From assembly GCF_965243865.1 (NCBI RefSeq), contig NZ_OZ251603.1:3038001-3102000 (forward strand): a DNA stretch of 64,000 nucleotides, given 5' to 3'. Origin of the DNA: Hyphomicrobium_A sp965243865. Lineage in GTDB: Bacteria; Pseudomonadota; Alphaproteobacteria; Rhizobiales; Hyphomicrobiaceae. Both the position numbers and the translations under genes were made by a program. Numbering within the stretch: position 1 is the first letter of the stretch; each line of letters begins with the position of its first letter. The notes below the pieces were generated by a model. The model made no database searches. It was not told the origin of the DNA and worked only from the letters and a program-made list of their open reading frames with translations. Shown here piece by piece: positions 25,721-34,870 of the stretch.

Positions 25721-26845
25721 TCAGGCGTAGCGCAGGGCGCCCGAGTACTGAACCGCCCAGGAATCGCCCTTGCCCTTGGCCTCCGAGCGCGCGCCGCTTC
25801 CCGGCACGATCTCGCCGATGACGTAAGGCGCCTCGCCCCACTCCTGCATCAGCCGTACAAGCGCGTCCGCATCGTTCCGGGCGACGACCATCACCATGCC
25901 GACGCCGCAGTTGAACGTCTTCAGCATCTCTTCGTCCGGCAGCCGGCCCGTCTTTGCCAGCCACCCGAACACCGGCAGCGTTGCAAATGAGGAAAGATCG
26001 ACACGCGCCGCCACGTCGTCGGGGAGCACCCGCGGCAAATTCTCCGAAAGTCCGCCGCCGGTGATATGAGCAAGCGCCTTGATCGGCCCCTGCGTGCCGC
26101 CGACGGCTTCGATCGCCGCCAGCACCGGCTTCACATAGACGCGCGTCGGGGCCAGCAGCGCTTCGGCCAGCGTCCGCCCCGGCTCGAATGGCGCCTCAGC
26201 CTCCCAGGCAAGCCCGCTTTCCTTAACCAAGCGCCGCACCAGCGAGTACCCATTGGAATGCACGCCGGACGCGGCCAGCCCGATCATCACGTCGCCTGCG
26301 ACGATATCGCTGCGCGGCAGGATCTCGCCGCGCTCCACTGCGCCGACCGCAAAGCCAGCAAGGTCGTAGTCGCCCGGCTGATACATCCCGGGCATCTCGG
26401 CCGTCTCGCCCCCGATAAGCGCGCAGCCCGCCTGCCGACAGCCTTCCGCGATGCCCGACACCACCGCCTTGGCGGTTTCCACGTCGAGCTTCCCGCAGGC
26501 GAAATAGTCGAGGAAAAACAAAGGTTCGGCGCCCTGCACGACCAGGTCGTTGACGCACATGGCGACGAGGTCGATGCCGATCGTCGCGTGCTGTCCCGTG
26601 TCGATGGCGATCTTCAGCTTCGTGCCGACGCCGTCGGTCGCCGAAACCAGCACCGGGTCGCGAAAACCCGCGCCCTTGAGGTCGAACAGCCCCCCGAAAC
26701 CGCCGAGGTCCGTATCCGCCCCGGCGCGCCTCGTCGACCGCGCCAGCGGCTTGATCAGCTCGACGAGGCGGTTTCCAGCATCGATATCAACACCGGCGTC
26801 GCGATAGGTTATGGCCGGGTTGCGTTCCCGATCTGCGTCTGTCAT
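25721..26845 (-). CDS. purM: phosphoribosylformylglycinamidine cyclo-ligase
   Basis: 374-residue AIR synthetase (fifth step of purine synthesis, ATP-dependent ring closure of FGAM). Visible landmarks: ITYRDAGVDIDAGNRLVELIKP, GGFGGLFDL, SATDGVGTKLKIA, GIDLVAMCVNDLVVQGAEPLFFLDYFACGKL, GGETAEMPGMY and GLAASGVHSNGYSLVR. The ATG at 26845 with GAGG upstream is chosen over an open frame running to 26953. It is divergent from the DUF2066 gene; purN is displaced about 5.9 kb downstream. Confidence 0.96.
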   Translation of the reverse strand: MTDADRERNPAITYRDAGVDIDAGNRLVELIKPLARSTRRAGADTDLGGFGGLFDLKGAGFRDPVLVSATDGVGTKLKIAIDTGQHATIGIDLVAMCVNDLVVQGAEPLFFLDYFACGKLDVETAKAVVSGIAEGCRQAGCALIGGETAEMPGMYQPGDYDLAGFAVGAVERGEILPRSDIVAGDVMIGLAASGVHSNGYSLVRRLVKESGLAWEAEAPFEPGRTLAEALLAPTRVYVKPVLAAIEAVGGTQGPIKALAHITGGGLSENLPRVLPDDVAARVDLSSFATLPVFGWLAKTGRLPDEEMLKTFNCGVGMVMVVARNDADALVRLMQEWGEAPYVIGEIVPGSGARSEAKGKGDSWAVQYSGALRYA

Positions 26846-26960
26846 GTGACCTCGGAACCCAACTTTTGCCGGCTTTACCTGCCGGAGATGCGGCGTCCTA
26901 GAGTGCTTCCGGAAAGGTGGGAACCGGTTTTCCGATAAGAAGCACGGCAACACACAAGTC

Positions 26961-27001
26961 TAGAGCCTGTCCGCGTTTCAACGAAAAGCGGAAAGGCTCT
27001 A
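26961..27001. repeat. dispersed hairpin repeat in the purM/DUF2066 divergent region
   Basis: TAGAGCCTGTCCGC (26961-26974) pairs, with one mismatch, with GCGGAAAGGCTCTA (26988-27001). A companion element with GGTGGGAACCGGTTTTCC lies just upstream at about 26915. Both look like intergenic repeats common in Rhizobiales genomes. Confidence 0.6.
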
Positions 27002-27078
27002 GCAGCTTAGGCGTCAGGTCGGCAACTCGCGGCGATTCTGCCGGCGAGGCAAGGCTGCAGAGCGGGGAGGGAAGTCGC

Positions 27079-28200
27079 GTGCCGGCCATCCGGTTGAAGA
27101 TTGTGTGCACAATGGCCGCCATGGCCATTGTCTGGGCAGCGGCCAGCGCCGCTTCGGCCAGCGATGACGTGTTCACTGTCGGCAACTACCCCGTCGATGC
27201 CGAGGCCGCCAACGCCGTTGCCGCCAAGAAGCAGGCGATGAGCGACGGCCAGCAGGCCGCGTTTCACTCGCTTCTGAAGCGCCTCGTGCCCGTCACCGAC
27301 TTCGACCGCCTGAAGCGCCTCTCCGGCCTCAGATCGTCCGGCTTCCTCGAAGGTGTCTCGGTGCGCTCCGAGCGCAACTCGTCCACCCGCTATATTGCCA
27401 GCCTCGATTTCTCCTTCCGCCCCGACAGTGTGCGCTCCGTGCTGCAGCAGGAAGGCATCGCGTTCGTCGAGGACCAGGCGCGGGAGATCATCGTCGTGCC
27501 GGTGGTACGCACCGCCGACGGCTCGATCGACACCGGCCCGGCCGCGCGCGCCTGGACCAATGCCTGGCGCGGACTTGATCTCGAGCACTCCCTGACGCCG
27601 TTCGCGCTGCAGACGGTGAAGGGTGAAATCCACCCCGACACCCTCAAGATGGCTACCGAAGGCCGCGGCGCGGAACGCACTCTCGCCGGTGAGTACGGCT
27701 CGCCTTACGTGGTGCTCGCCATCGCCGATCCCGATCCGGCAACCGGACGCCTCAACGTCACGATGTCCGGCATTGATGCCGTCGGCAGCTTCAACCTCAA
27801 GCGCAGCTATCGCATCTTCGATGGCGACACCGCCTATTCGATGGAGCTCGCAGCCGTCGTCGGCCTTGGTGTGCTCGAAGGCCGCTGGAAGGCGACCAAG
27901 GTCTCGCCCGCATCCTCATCGGCCTATGCGCCGGCCTACTCGTCAACAGGTTCCGGCGGTGGCGTTGCAGTCGCCATGCGCGCCCAATATCAGAGCCTTG
28001 CCGAATGGAGCCAGATGCGCCGACAGCTCCTTAGTCTGCCGGGCGTCGAGGACGTGCGCATCGAAGTGGAATCGGCCCGCGGCGCCGATCTCACCCTGCG
28101 CTTCCCCGGCGGCGCGCGCGAACTCGCCACGGCCCTTTACGGCAGTGGCCTCGCGCTGGAAAATGGCGCAGACCGTCTCATTCTTCGCTCATCCTATTAG
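27079..28200 (+). CDS. DUF2066 domain-containing exported protein
   Basis: 373 residues: signal peptide (LKIVCTMAAMAIVWAAASAASAS), then the DUF2066 core (FTVGNYPVDAEAANAVAAKKQAMSDGQQAAFHSLLKRL...ARYIASLDFSF-type strands, then EIIVVPVVRT). The start is a GTG at 27079 with GGAGGG seven bases upstream; the longer ATG frame from 26917 would spoil the signal peptide. It opens a collinear block with a CDP-alcohol phosphatidyltransferase, AI-2E permease and hdaA, an order conserved in Rhizobiales. Function unknown; periplasmic. Confidence 0.85.
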   Translation: MPAIRLKIVCTMAAMAIVWAAASAASASDDVFTVGNYPVDAEAANAVAAKKQAMSDGQQAAFHSLLKRLVPVTDFDRLKRLSGLRSSGFLEGVSVRSERNSSTRYIASLDFSFRPDSVRSVLQQEGIAFVEDQAREIIVVPVVRTADGSIDTGPAARAWTNAWRGLDLEHSLTPFALQTVKGEIHPDTLKMATEGRGAERTLAGEYGSPYVVLAIADPDPATGRLNVTMSGIDAVGSFNLKRSYRIFDGDTAYSMELAAVVGLGVLEGRWKATKVSPASSSAYAPAYSSTGSGGGVAVAMRAQYQSLAEWSQMRRQLLSLPGVEDVRIEVESARGADLTLRFPGGARELATALYGSGLALENGADRLILRSSY

Positions 28201-28285
28201 GCCAGCGATAACGCAGCGGCTACAAGCGGCGAAATAACAACAAGGCGGAGCGCCCTCGACGCGTCGCCAAAACAGGTGAACGCGC

Positions 28286-28849
28286 GTGGACCGGTTGCTG
28301 AACATCCCCAATATCATCACCGTGGGGCGAGTGATCCTCGTCCCGGTGGTCTTTTGGCTGCTCATCACCGGTCAGACGCAGGTCGCGTTCATCGTCTTCA
28401 TCATCGCCGGCATCTCCGACGCCGTGGACGGCTACCTCGCCAAGACATTCGGCTGGCAGACCGAGCTGGGCGCTTATCTCGACCCGCTTGCCGACAAGCT
28501 GTTGATCGTCAGCATCTTTCTGGCGCTCGGCGTTGACGGAAAGCTCCCCTTGTGGCTCGTGGTCGCCGTCGTCTCGCGCGATATTCTCATCGTCATCGCC
28601 GTCATTCTGTCCTGGCTGCTCGACCACCCCGTTCGTATCAAGCCGCTCATCGTCTCCAAGGCGAACACCGTCGCGCAGATCGTGCTGGCCGCGACCGTTC
28701 TCGCCGACGAAGGTTTCGGCCTCGGGCTCGGCTGGACGCGCTTTGTGCTGGTGTGGCTGACGGGTGCGCTGACTGTGGCGTCGTTGGCTGCTTACCTGCA
28801 TAGTTGGCTGCGACACATGTCGGATGAATCGCCTGAGGCGGGCGGCTGA
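28286..28849 (+). CDS. CDP-alcohol phosphatidyltransferase family protein
   Basis: 187-residue integral membrane enzyme with about five to six hydrophobic helices. The family motif DxxDGxxAR-x8-GxxxDxxxD is seen as SDAVDGYLAKTFGWQTELGAYLDPLADK, with Lys in place of the usual Arg after Ala. MDRLLNIPNIITVGRVILVPV is the typical N-terminus of PgsA/cardiolipin-synthase-type enzymes, so the product is probably a phosphatidylglycerol-phosphate or cardiolipin-type lipid. It sits 85 bp after the DUF2066 gene and before the AI-2E permease gene. Confidence 0.9.
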   Translation: MDRLLNIPNIITVGRVILVPVVFWLLITGQTQVAFIVFIIAGISDAVDGYLAKTFGWQTELGAYLDPLADKLLIVSIFLALGVDGKLPLWLVVAVVSRDILIVIAVILSWLLDHPVRIKPLIVSKANTVAQIVLAATVLADEGFGLGLGWTRFVLVWLTGALTVASLAAYLHSWLRHMSDESPEAGG

Positions 28850-28904
28850 GGGACAGCGGCATCGCCAAGGGTTGGCCGATCGGCCGGACGAGGGGCTTTG
28901 AGCG

Positions 28905-30038
28905 ATGCGCGTCGAACGTCAGGTCCTGTTCTGGCTCTCCGCCGGGCTCGTGCTCATCCTGCTCATTGCCCTGCTGCGCGGTGTCATCCTGCCGTTCGTC
29001 GCCGGCATGGTCATCGCCTACTTCCTCAACCCGGCCGCCGACCGCTTGGCGCGCTGGGGTCTGCCGCGCGGGATCGCCGCCACCCTCATGGTCGCCGCCT
29101 TCGCCTGCATCATTGCCGCCGCGCTCATCTTCCTCGTTCCCTTGCTGCTGACCCAGGCGCAGCAGTTCGCGGTCGCCCTACCCGATGAGATCGCGCGGCT
29201 GCGTGGACTTCTTGATGTCTGGGCGCGCGAGCGGCTCGGCACACACTATCCCGAGGTCGCCGCAGGCCTCGACCGCAGCTCCAACGCTATCGCCGAGAAC
29301 ATCACCAGCCTGGCCGGCTTCGTCGCCGGCTCGCTGTGGAGCCAGGGCCGCGCGCTGTTCGATTTCCTGTCGCTGCTGCTCGTGACGCCGCTCGTCGTCT
29401 TCTACATGCTGATCGACTGGCACCCGATGCTCGCCAAGGTCGATTCCTGGCTGCCGCGCGCACACGCGCCCACCATTCGCCGTCTGGCTTCCGAGGTGAA
29501 CGACGCCGTCTCCGCCTTCATCCGCGGTCAAGGCACCGTCTGCCTCGTGCTCTCCATCTACTATGCGGTGGCGCTGGGCTTGATGGGTCTGCGCTATGGC
29601 CTTCTCGTCGGCCTCGCCACCGGCCTCATGAGCTTCGTGCCGTTCGTCGGCTGGGCGCTGGGCTTCATCACCGCGACCACCATCGCGATCGTACAGTTCT
29701 GGCCCGACGCTGTTCCGATTCTCATCGTCGTCGGCATCTTCGCCGGCGCTCAGGTGCTCGATGCCGGGTTTCTCTCGCCCAACATCGTCGGCTCCAAGAT
29801 CGGCCTGCACCCCGTTTGGCTCATCTTCTCGCTGTTCGTGTTCAGCTACCTGTTCGGGTTCGTCGGCGTGCTCGTCGCCGTGCCGATCGCAGCCGCCATC
29901 GGTGTGCTTGTCAGGTTCGCGCTGAAGATTTATCTCGCCAGCCCGCTCTACAGCGGCATCGCGCCGCCAACGACGCTGACCGCTTTGCCCACAGCGACCG
30001 CCACGTCACCCTCGCTCGAGAAGCCAGTTTCGCCGTAA
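28905..30038 (+). CDS. AI-2E family transporter (PerM-like)
   Basis: 377-residue polytopic protein of the AI-2 exporter/PerM family. Typical features: LILLIALLRGVILPFVAGMVIAYFLNPAADRL at the N-terminus, a central cytoplasmic/amphipathic stretch, and a C-terminal cluster of helices with GLMSFVPFVGWALGFITA, VLDAGFLSPNIVGSKIGLHPVWLIFSLF and FGFVGVLVAVPIAAAIGVLVRF. Substrate is uncertain in most family members. It lies directly upstream of hdaA. Confidence 0.9.
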   Translation: MRVERQVLFWLSAGLVLILLIALLRGVILPFVAGMVIAYFLNPAADRLARWGLPRGIAATLMVAAFACIIAAALIFLVPLLLTQAQQFAVALPDEIARLRGLLDVWARERLGTHYPEVAAGLDRSSNAIAENITSLAGFVAGSLWSQGRALFDFLSLLLVTPLVVFYMLIDWHPMLAKVDSWLPRAHAPTIRRLASEVNDAVSAFIRGQGTVCLVLSIYYAVALGLMGLRYGLLVGLATGLMSFVPFVGWALGFITATTIAIVQFWPDAVPILIVVGIFAGAQVLDAGFLSPNIVGSKIGLHPVWLIFSLFVFSYLFGFVGVLVAVPIAAAIGVLVRFALKIYLASPLYSGIAPPTTLTALPTATATSPSLEKPVSP

Positions 30039-30082
30039 TCATCGGCAACACACCATCACCCGTTCACAACTTGCGAATACGA

Positions 30083-30769
30083 ATGACCGCCTCTCCGCGC
30101 CAGCTTGTCCTTGATCTCGCCCACCGCCAGGCTTTGGGCGCCGAGGATTTTCTCGTTTCGAATTCCAACGCCGCCGCCGTGGAGATGATCGACGCTTGGC
30201 CTCGCTGGCCGCACCCGGCCTCATTCGTTGCCGGCCCGCAGGGTTCCGGCAAGAGCCATCTCGCCAACGTCTGGCGCTTGCGTTCGGGAGCCGGCATCGT
30301 CAGCGCCGCCGAGCTGAGCGACACCCTGGTGGCCAGCCTCCCGGATGCCGCCGCCATCGTCGTCGAGGATATCGACCGGGGGATTGCCGATGAAAAGGTG
30401 CTCTTCCACTTGCTCAACCGGGCGCGCGAGAGCAAACTTTCCGTCCTGCTGACGTCGCGCGTGCCACCGGGCGAGCAGGAATTCCACGTGCCCGACCTCC
30501 GCTCGCGGCTGCGCGCGCTGCCGATGGTGGAGGTTCAGCCCCCCGACGAGGCGCTTCTCAAGGCGGTGCTGGTCAAGCTGTTCGATGACCGCCAGCTCTA
30601 CGTCGAGCCCCAGGTGATCGACTATCTCAGCGTCCGCATGGAGCGTTCGATGGCTGCGGCAAGCAACATTGTCGCCGACATCGACCGTTTGGCGCTGGCG
30701 ACTCACAGGAAGGTGACGCGACCGCTAGCCGCACAGGTGTTGGCAGCGATGGGGGAAAGCCGTGAGTAA
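30083..30769 (+). CDS. hdaA: HdaA-type regulatory inactivator of DnaA
   Basis: 228-residue AAA+ protein related to DnaA domain III without the DNA-binding domain. Near the N-terminus RQLVLDL is the beta-clamp-binding motif of Hda proteins. Walker A is GPQGSGKSHLAN, Walker B IVVEDIDRG, and sensor-like LLTSRVPPGE and LRSRLRALPMVEVQPPDEALL follow. It would stimulate ATP hydrolysis by DnaA when bound to the loaded sliding clamp, preventing re-initiation. The order AI-2E permease - hdaA - ppk is conserved in Rhizobiales. The ATG at 30083 is chosen. Confidence 0.92.
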   Translation: MTASPRQLVLDLAHRQALGAEDFLVSNSNAAAVEMIDAWPRWPHPASFVAGPQGSGKSHLANVWRLRSGAGIVSAAELSDTLVASLPDAAAIVVEDIDRGIADEKVLFHLLNRARESKLSVLLTSRVPPGEQEFHVPDLRSRLRALPMVEVQPPDEALLKAVLVKLFDDRQLYVEPQVIDYLSVRMERSMAAASNIVADIDRLALATHRKVTRPLAAQVLAAMGESRE

Positions 30770-30859
30770 CGCGATTTAAATGCCGCCCGTGGCGAGCATG
30801 TCATATTTGTGACTTAGCGTCCCCGCGATCACAAACGACGCGGGCGAGGACAATCCACG

Positions 30860-33058
30860 ATGGCCAGCGCGAGGAACAAAGTGCGCGAGAAGGCAGCCGT
30901 ACGCAAATCTGCAGCAGCAATCGAGCCTCCGCCCGAGGGGCCGGCGCGCTTTTACAATCGCGAGCTGTCCTGGCTGCAATTCAATCGTCGCGTCCTCGAA
31001 GAGGCGCAGAACGAGCGCCACCCCTTGCTCGAGCGCGTGCGCTTCCTGTCGATCTCCGCGTCGAACCTCGACGAGTTCTACATGGTGCGCGTCGCCGGCA
31101 TCTACGGCCAGGTGGCGGCGGGTGTGCAGACGCCTTCGCAGGACGGCCTGACACCGTCGCAGCAACTTCGCACCATCAACCGCTTTGCCGCCTCGCTCGT
31201 TGCCGACAAGCAAGCGTGCTGGCGCAGCCTGAAAACGGACATGGCTCAGAACGGCATCCATATTCTCGAAGCCGGAGATCTGAAGCCGGCCGAGAAAGGC
31301 TGGCTGCAACGCCTGTTCCTCACACATATCTTCCCGATCTTGACACCGATCGCTGTCGACCCCGCGCACCCCTTCCCGTTCATTCTCAACCGCGGCCTCA
31401 CCATGGCCGTCGAGATGCTGCGCAGCTCCGACTCTAAGTCGATGAACGGCCTCATCCCGATCCCCAGCCAGCTCGAACGCTTCATCCGCCTCGGTGGCAT
31501 GGACGCCGAGCACAAGGACCTGCGCTTCATCAAGATCGAGACCATCATTGGTCTGTTCATTTCCGAGCTGTTCCCCGGCTTTGAGATCAAGAGCCAGGGT
31601 GCCTTCCGCGTGCTGCGCGACAGCGAGGTCGAGATTCAGGAAGAAGCCGAAGATCTCGTCCGCTCGTTCGAATCCGCTTTGAAGCGCCGTCGCCGCGGCC
31701 ACGTGATCCGCCTCGAGCTTGAAGCGGCAATGCCCAATCGCCTGAAGAAGTTCGTCATCGAGGAACTGGAAGTCGGCGAGGACGCCGTCTTCATCAAGGA
31801 CGGCCTGCTCGCGCTCGCCGACACCGCGCAGCTCATCGTCGCCGACCGGCCCGATCTACTCTTCAAGCCGTTCGTCTCGCGCTTCCCCGAGCGTATCCGC
31901 GAGTTCAGCGGCGACTGCTTCGCCGCCGTTCGCAAGAAGGACATCATCGTCCACCACCCGTACGAATCTTTCGACGTGGTGGTGCAGTACCTGCGCCAGG
32001 CCGTGGCTGATCCGAACGTCATGGCCATCAAGTGGACGCTCTATCGCACCTCGCGCGACAGCCCCATCGTACAGGCGTTGAAGGAAGCCGTCGAAGCCGG
32101 CAAATCCGTTACAGCCGTCGTCGAGCTGAAGGCCCGCTTCGACGAGGCCGCCAACATTCGCTGGGCGCGCGATCTGGAAAACGCCGGCGTGCACGTCGTC
32201 TACGGCTTCATCGAGCTGAAGACGCACGCCAAGCTCGGCATCATCGTGCGCCGCGAAGGATCGGAGCTGGTCAGCTACTGCCACATCGGCACCGGCAACT
32301 ACCATCCGCTCACCGCGCGCGTTTACACCGACCTGTCACTGTTCACGACCGACCCGGCGATCGCCCGCGACGTGACGCGCATCTTGAACTTCGTCACCGG
32401 CTACGGCGAGCCCGCCGAGCTTGAGGCCATGGCCGCGAGCCCGCACGGCATCCGCCAGCGCATCATCGCCCACATCCGCGAGGAGATAGAGCACGCCAAG
32501 GCCGGGCGCCCCGCCGCCGTCTGGATGAAGATGAACGCTCTGGTCGACGGCCAGATCATCACCGCGCTCTACGAGGCGAGCCAGGCCGGCGTCGAGATCG
32601 ACCTTATCTGCCGCGGCGTTTGCTGCCTGCGCCCGGGCATCCCCGGGCTATCCGAGAACATTCGCGTAAAAAGCATCGTTGGCCGTTTCCTCGAGCATGC
32701 CCGTATTTACGCGTTCGGGCGCGGCCAGGGGTTGCCTTCCCCGAAGGCCGCCGTCTACATCAGCTCCGCCGACATGATGCCACGCAACCTCGACCGCCGC
32801 GTCGAGGCCATGGTGCCGATCATGAACCCTACCGTGCACGAACAGGTGCTCGATCAGATCATGGTCGCGAACCTCAAGGACAACCAGCAGAGCTGGAGGA
32901 TTATGCCGGACGGCTCTTCGGAGCGCATTCATCCGGCACCGGGAGAGGAAGCCTTCAACGCGCACCGGTATTTTCTCACCAACCCGAGTCTTTCGGGTCG
33001 TGGCCAGGCGCTCAAGGAGAACTTCCCACCCCGCTTCAGCATGCTGCACAAAGACTGA
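30860..33058 (+). CDS. ppk: polyphosphate kinase 1
   Basis: 732-residue PPK1, which makes polyphosphate from ATP by way of a phospho-histidine. Motifs: RFYNRELSWLQFNRRVLEEA, VRFLSISASNLDEFYMVRVAG, catalytic region IKWTLYRTSRDSPIVQAL and VVELKARFDEAANIRWARDLENAGVHVVYGFIELKTHAK with the autophosphorylated His in KTHAK, plus the second conserved His region YCHIGTGNYH. It lies 26 bp before ppx, so synthesis and breakdown genes are paired. Confidence 0.97.
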   Translation: MASARNKVREKAAVRKSAAAIEPPPEGPARFYNRELSWLQFNRRVLEEAQNERHPLLERVRFLSISASNLDEFYMVRVAGIYGQVAAGVQTPSQDGLTPSQQLRTINRFAASLVADKQACWRSLKTDMAQNGIHILEAGDLKPAEKGWLQRLFLTHIFPILTPIAVDPAHPFPFILNRGLTMAVEMLRSSDSKSMNGLIPIPSQLERFIRLGGMDAEHKDLRFIKIETIIGLFISELFPGFEIKSQGAFRVLRDSEVEIQEEAEDLVRSFESALKRRRRGHVIRLELEAAMPNRLKKFVIEELEVGEDAVFIKDGLLALADTAQLIVADRPDLLFKPFVSRFPERIREFSGDCFAAVRKKDIIVHHPYESFDVVVQYLRQAVADPNVMAIKWTLYRTSRDSPIVQALKEAVEAGKSVTAVVELKARFDEAANIRWARDLENAGVHVVYGFIELKTHAKLGIIVRREGSELVSYCHIGTGNYHPLTARVYTDLSLFTTDPAIARDVTRILNFVTGYGEPAELEAMAASPHGIRQRIIAHIREEIEHAKAGRPAAVWMKMNALVDGQIITALYEASQAGVEIDLICRGVCCLRPGIPGLSENIRVKSIVGRFLEHARIYAFGRGQGLPSPKAAVYISSADMMPRNLDRRVEAMVPIMNPTVHEQVLDQIMVANLKDNQQSWRIMPDGSSERIHPAPGEEAFNAHRYFLTNPSLSGRGQALKENFPPRFSMLHKD

Positions 33059-33084
33059 CTTAAAAAGACGAAGCGGGGCTGCCT

Positions 33085-34623
33085 TTGACGAGCTTGGAGC
33101 GGTTGTTCGGCGAGCAAAACCGGGTGCACGAGCTCGAGCCCATAGGCGTTATCGACATCGGTTCCAACTCGGTGCGCCTGGTGGTGTACGAGGGCGCCGT
33201 TCGTGCGCCGACGCCGCTGTTCAACGAGAAGGTTCTGTGCGGCCTCGGCAAGTCGATCGCCTCCACCGGCCGCCTCGGCACCGATGCCGTCGACCGAGCA
33301 CTTGCCGCGCTCTCCCGCTTTCGCACCATCACCCGCATCCTCGAAGTGAAGAACGTGCGCGCCTTCGCCACCGCGGCCGTGCGCGAAGCACAAGACGGCG
33401 CCGACTTCATCTCTCGCGCCGAGAAGGCACTCGGCCTGCGCATCGAGATCCTCTCCGGCGAACGGGAGGCGCGCCTCGTCTCGCAGGGTATCATGATGGG
33501 TTTCGTCGACCCGGACGGCATTGCCGGTGACCTCGGCGGCGGCAGCCTGGAACTGATCGACATTTCCGCGGATCGGGCCAAGCAGGCCGTCACGCTGCCG
33601 GTCGGCGGTCTCCGGCTCATCGACGCCACGGGCAACAAGATCGAGAAGGCGCAGCCGCTCATCGATGATGCCCTGGCGAGCGTCCCCTGGATCGGCCAGG
33701 GTGCCGGACGCCCGTTCTTCGCCGTCGGCGGAAGCTGGCGCGCCATCGCGAAGCTGCACATGGAGCAGACCAACTATCCGCTGCATGTCACGCACGGCTA
33801 CGCCATCCCGACCATGGTTGCGATCGCCTTCTGCGAGTTTCTGCGCAAGACCAAGAAGCTCACCGGCCTTTCAGGTTATGACGAGCTGGCCAAGGCGCGC
33901 CGCGAGGTGCTGCCCTTCGGCGCCTTCGTGCTCGAGCGCCTGCTCAGAGCTCTCAACCCCAGCGAGGTTGTGTTCTCGGTCTTCGGCGTCCGCGAGGGCC
34001 TCATCTACTCGCTGCTGCCCGCGCACGAACGCCGCAAGGATCCGCTGCTCTCGTTCTGCGCCGAATACGCCAGCCTGCGCTCGCGCTCGGTGGACCATGC
34101 CTGGGAGCTGTGCAAGTGGACCGACGCGCTGTTCGAGCCGCCCGGTCCCAAGGAAACGCCCGAGGAGCGCCGTCTGCGCTACGCCGCCTGCCTGATCTCC
34201 GACATCGGGTGGCGCGAGCACCCCGACTACCGCGGAGAGCAGAGCCTCAACCTGCTCGCCCACTCCGGACTTTCCGGCATCGATCACCCCGGCCGCGTGT
34301 TCATGGCCCTGGCAATCTTCTATCGCCACGCCGGTGCCTCCCAGGAGCACGCCGACGACCTCTCCTCCCGCCTGAAGCTGCTCATCTCCAAACGGGCCCA
34401 GAAGCGCGCCCGCATCATCGCCGCCGCCATCCGTACCGCGCACATGCTGTCGGTCGGCGTGCCGGGCGTCATCGACGAAACCCCGCTCAGCTATGATGGC
34501 GACAAGCTCGTCCTGACCATCCCCAAGGCCTATGCCGGCCTCGACGGCGAGCGCCTGCGCCGCCGTTTCGATACCCTCGCCCAGCTCCTGGAAAAGACCC
34601 CGGAAATCCGCTTCGGCCGTTAA
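33085..34623 (+). CDS. ppx: Ppx/GppA-type exopolyphosphatase
   Basis: 512 residues. N-terminal actin/hexokinase-type domain: IGVIDIGSNSVRLVVYEG (phosphate 1), FATAAVREAQDGADFI, GEREARLVSQGIMMGF and DLGGGSLELIDI (phosphate 2). The C-terminal ~200 residues are the HD-like helical extension of long PPX enzymes. The start is a TTG at 33085 (MTSLERLFGEQNRVHELEPIG). It forms a two-gene operon with ppk. Confidence 0.93.
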   Translation: MTSLERLFGEQNRVHELEPIGVIDIGSNSVRLVVYEGAVRAPTPLFNEKVLCGLGKSIASTGRLGTDAVDRALAALSRFRTITRILEVKNVRAFATAAVREAQDGADFISRAEKALGLRIEILSGEREARLVSQGIMMGFVDPDGIAGDLGGGSLELIDISADRAKQAVTLPVGGLRLIDATGNKIEKAQPLIDDALASVPWIGQGAGRPFFAVGGSWRAIAKLHMEQTNYPLHVTHGYAIPTMVAIAFCEFLRKTKKLTGLSGYDELAKARREVLPFGAFVLERLLRALNPSEVVFSVFGVREGLIYSLLPAHERRKDPLLSFCAEYASLRSRSVDHAWELCKWTDALFEPPGPKETPEERRLRYAACLISDIGWREHPDYRGEQSLNLLAHSGLSGIDHPGRVFMALAIFYRHAGASQEHADDLSSRLKLLISKRAQKRARIIAAAIRTAHMLSVGVPGVIDETPLSYDGDKLVLTIPKAYAGLDGERLRRRFDTLAQLLEKTPEIRFGR

Positions 34624-34682
34624 CCGATCGCTGCTTGGCGGACGAATCCCCCTTACCCGCAACGGCTCTCTTGGCCGCCGGA

Positions 34683-34735
34683 GGCGGCAAGGGCGCAAGG
34701 CGCCCCGGCGCTAGCGCCGGCCATCCGCTCGGGAC
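34683..34735. repeat. single copy of the GGCGCAAGGCGCC/CGGCGCTAGCGCCG repeat core
   Basis: GGGCGCAAGGCGCCCCGGCG, then CTAGCGCCGGCCATCCGC. It carries the same core as the tandem arrays at 7493 and 16640, here once, in the ppx - J-domain gene gap. Two adjacent palindromes can each fold as a hairpin. Confidence 0.75.
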
Positions 34736-34870
34736 ACACCGGCCACAAACAATGCTTCCTCTCCCCAGGTGTCAGCCGCAAGCCATTGTCACCGGCCTGC
34801 CGCCGCCATATTTCCTGCTAGACTGTGGCAGCTGACCGGGGGGTCGGCATAAGGGGACAGGACGTTCGCA

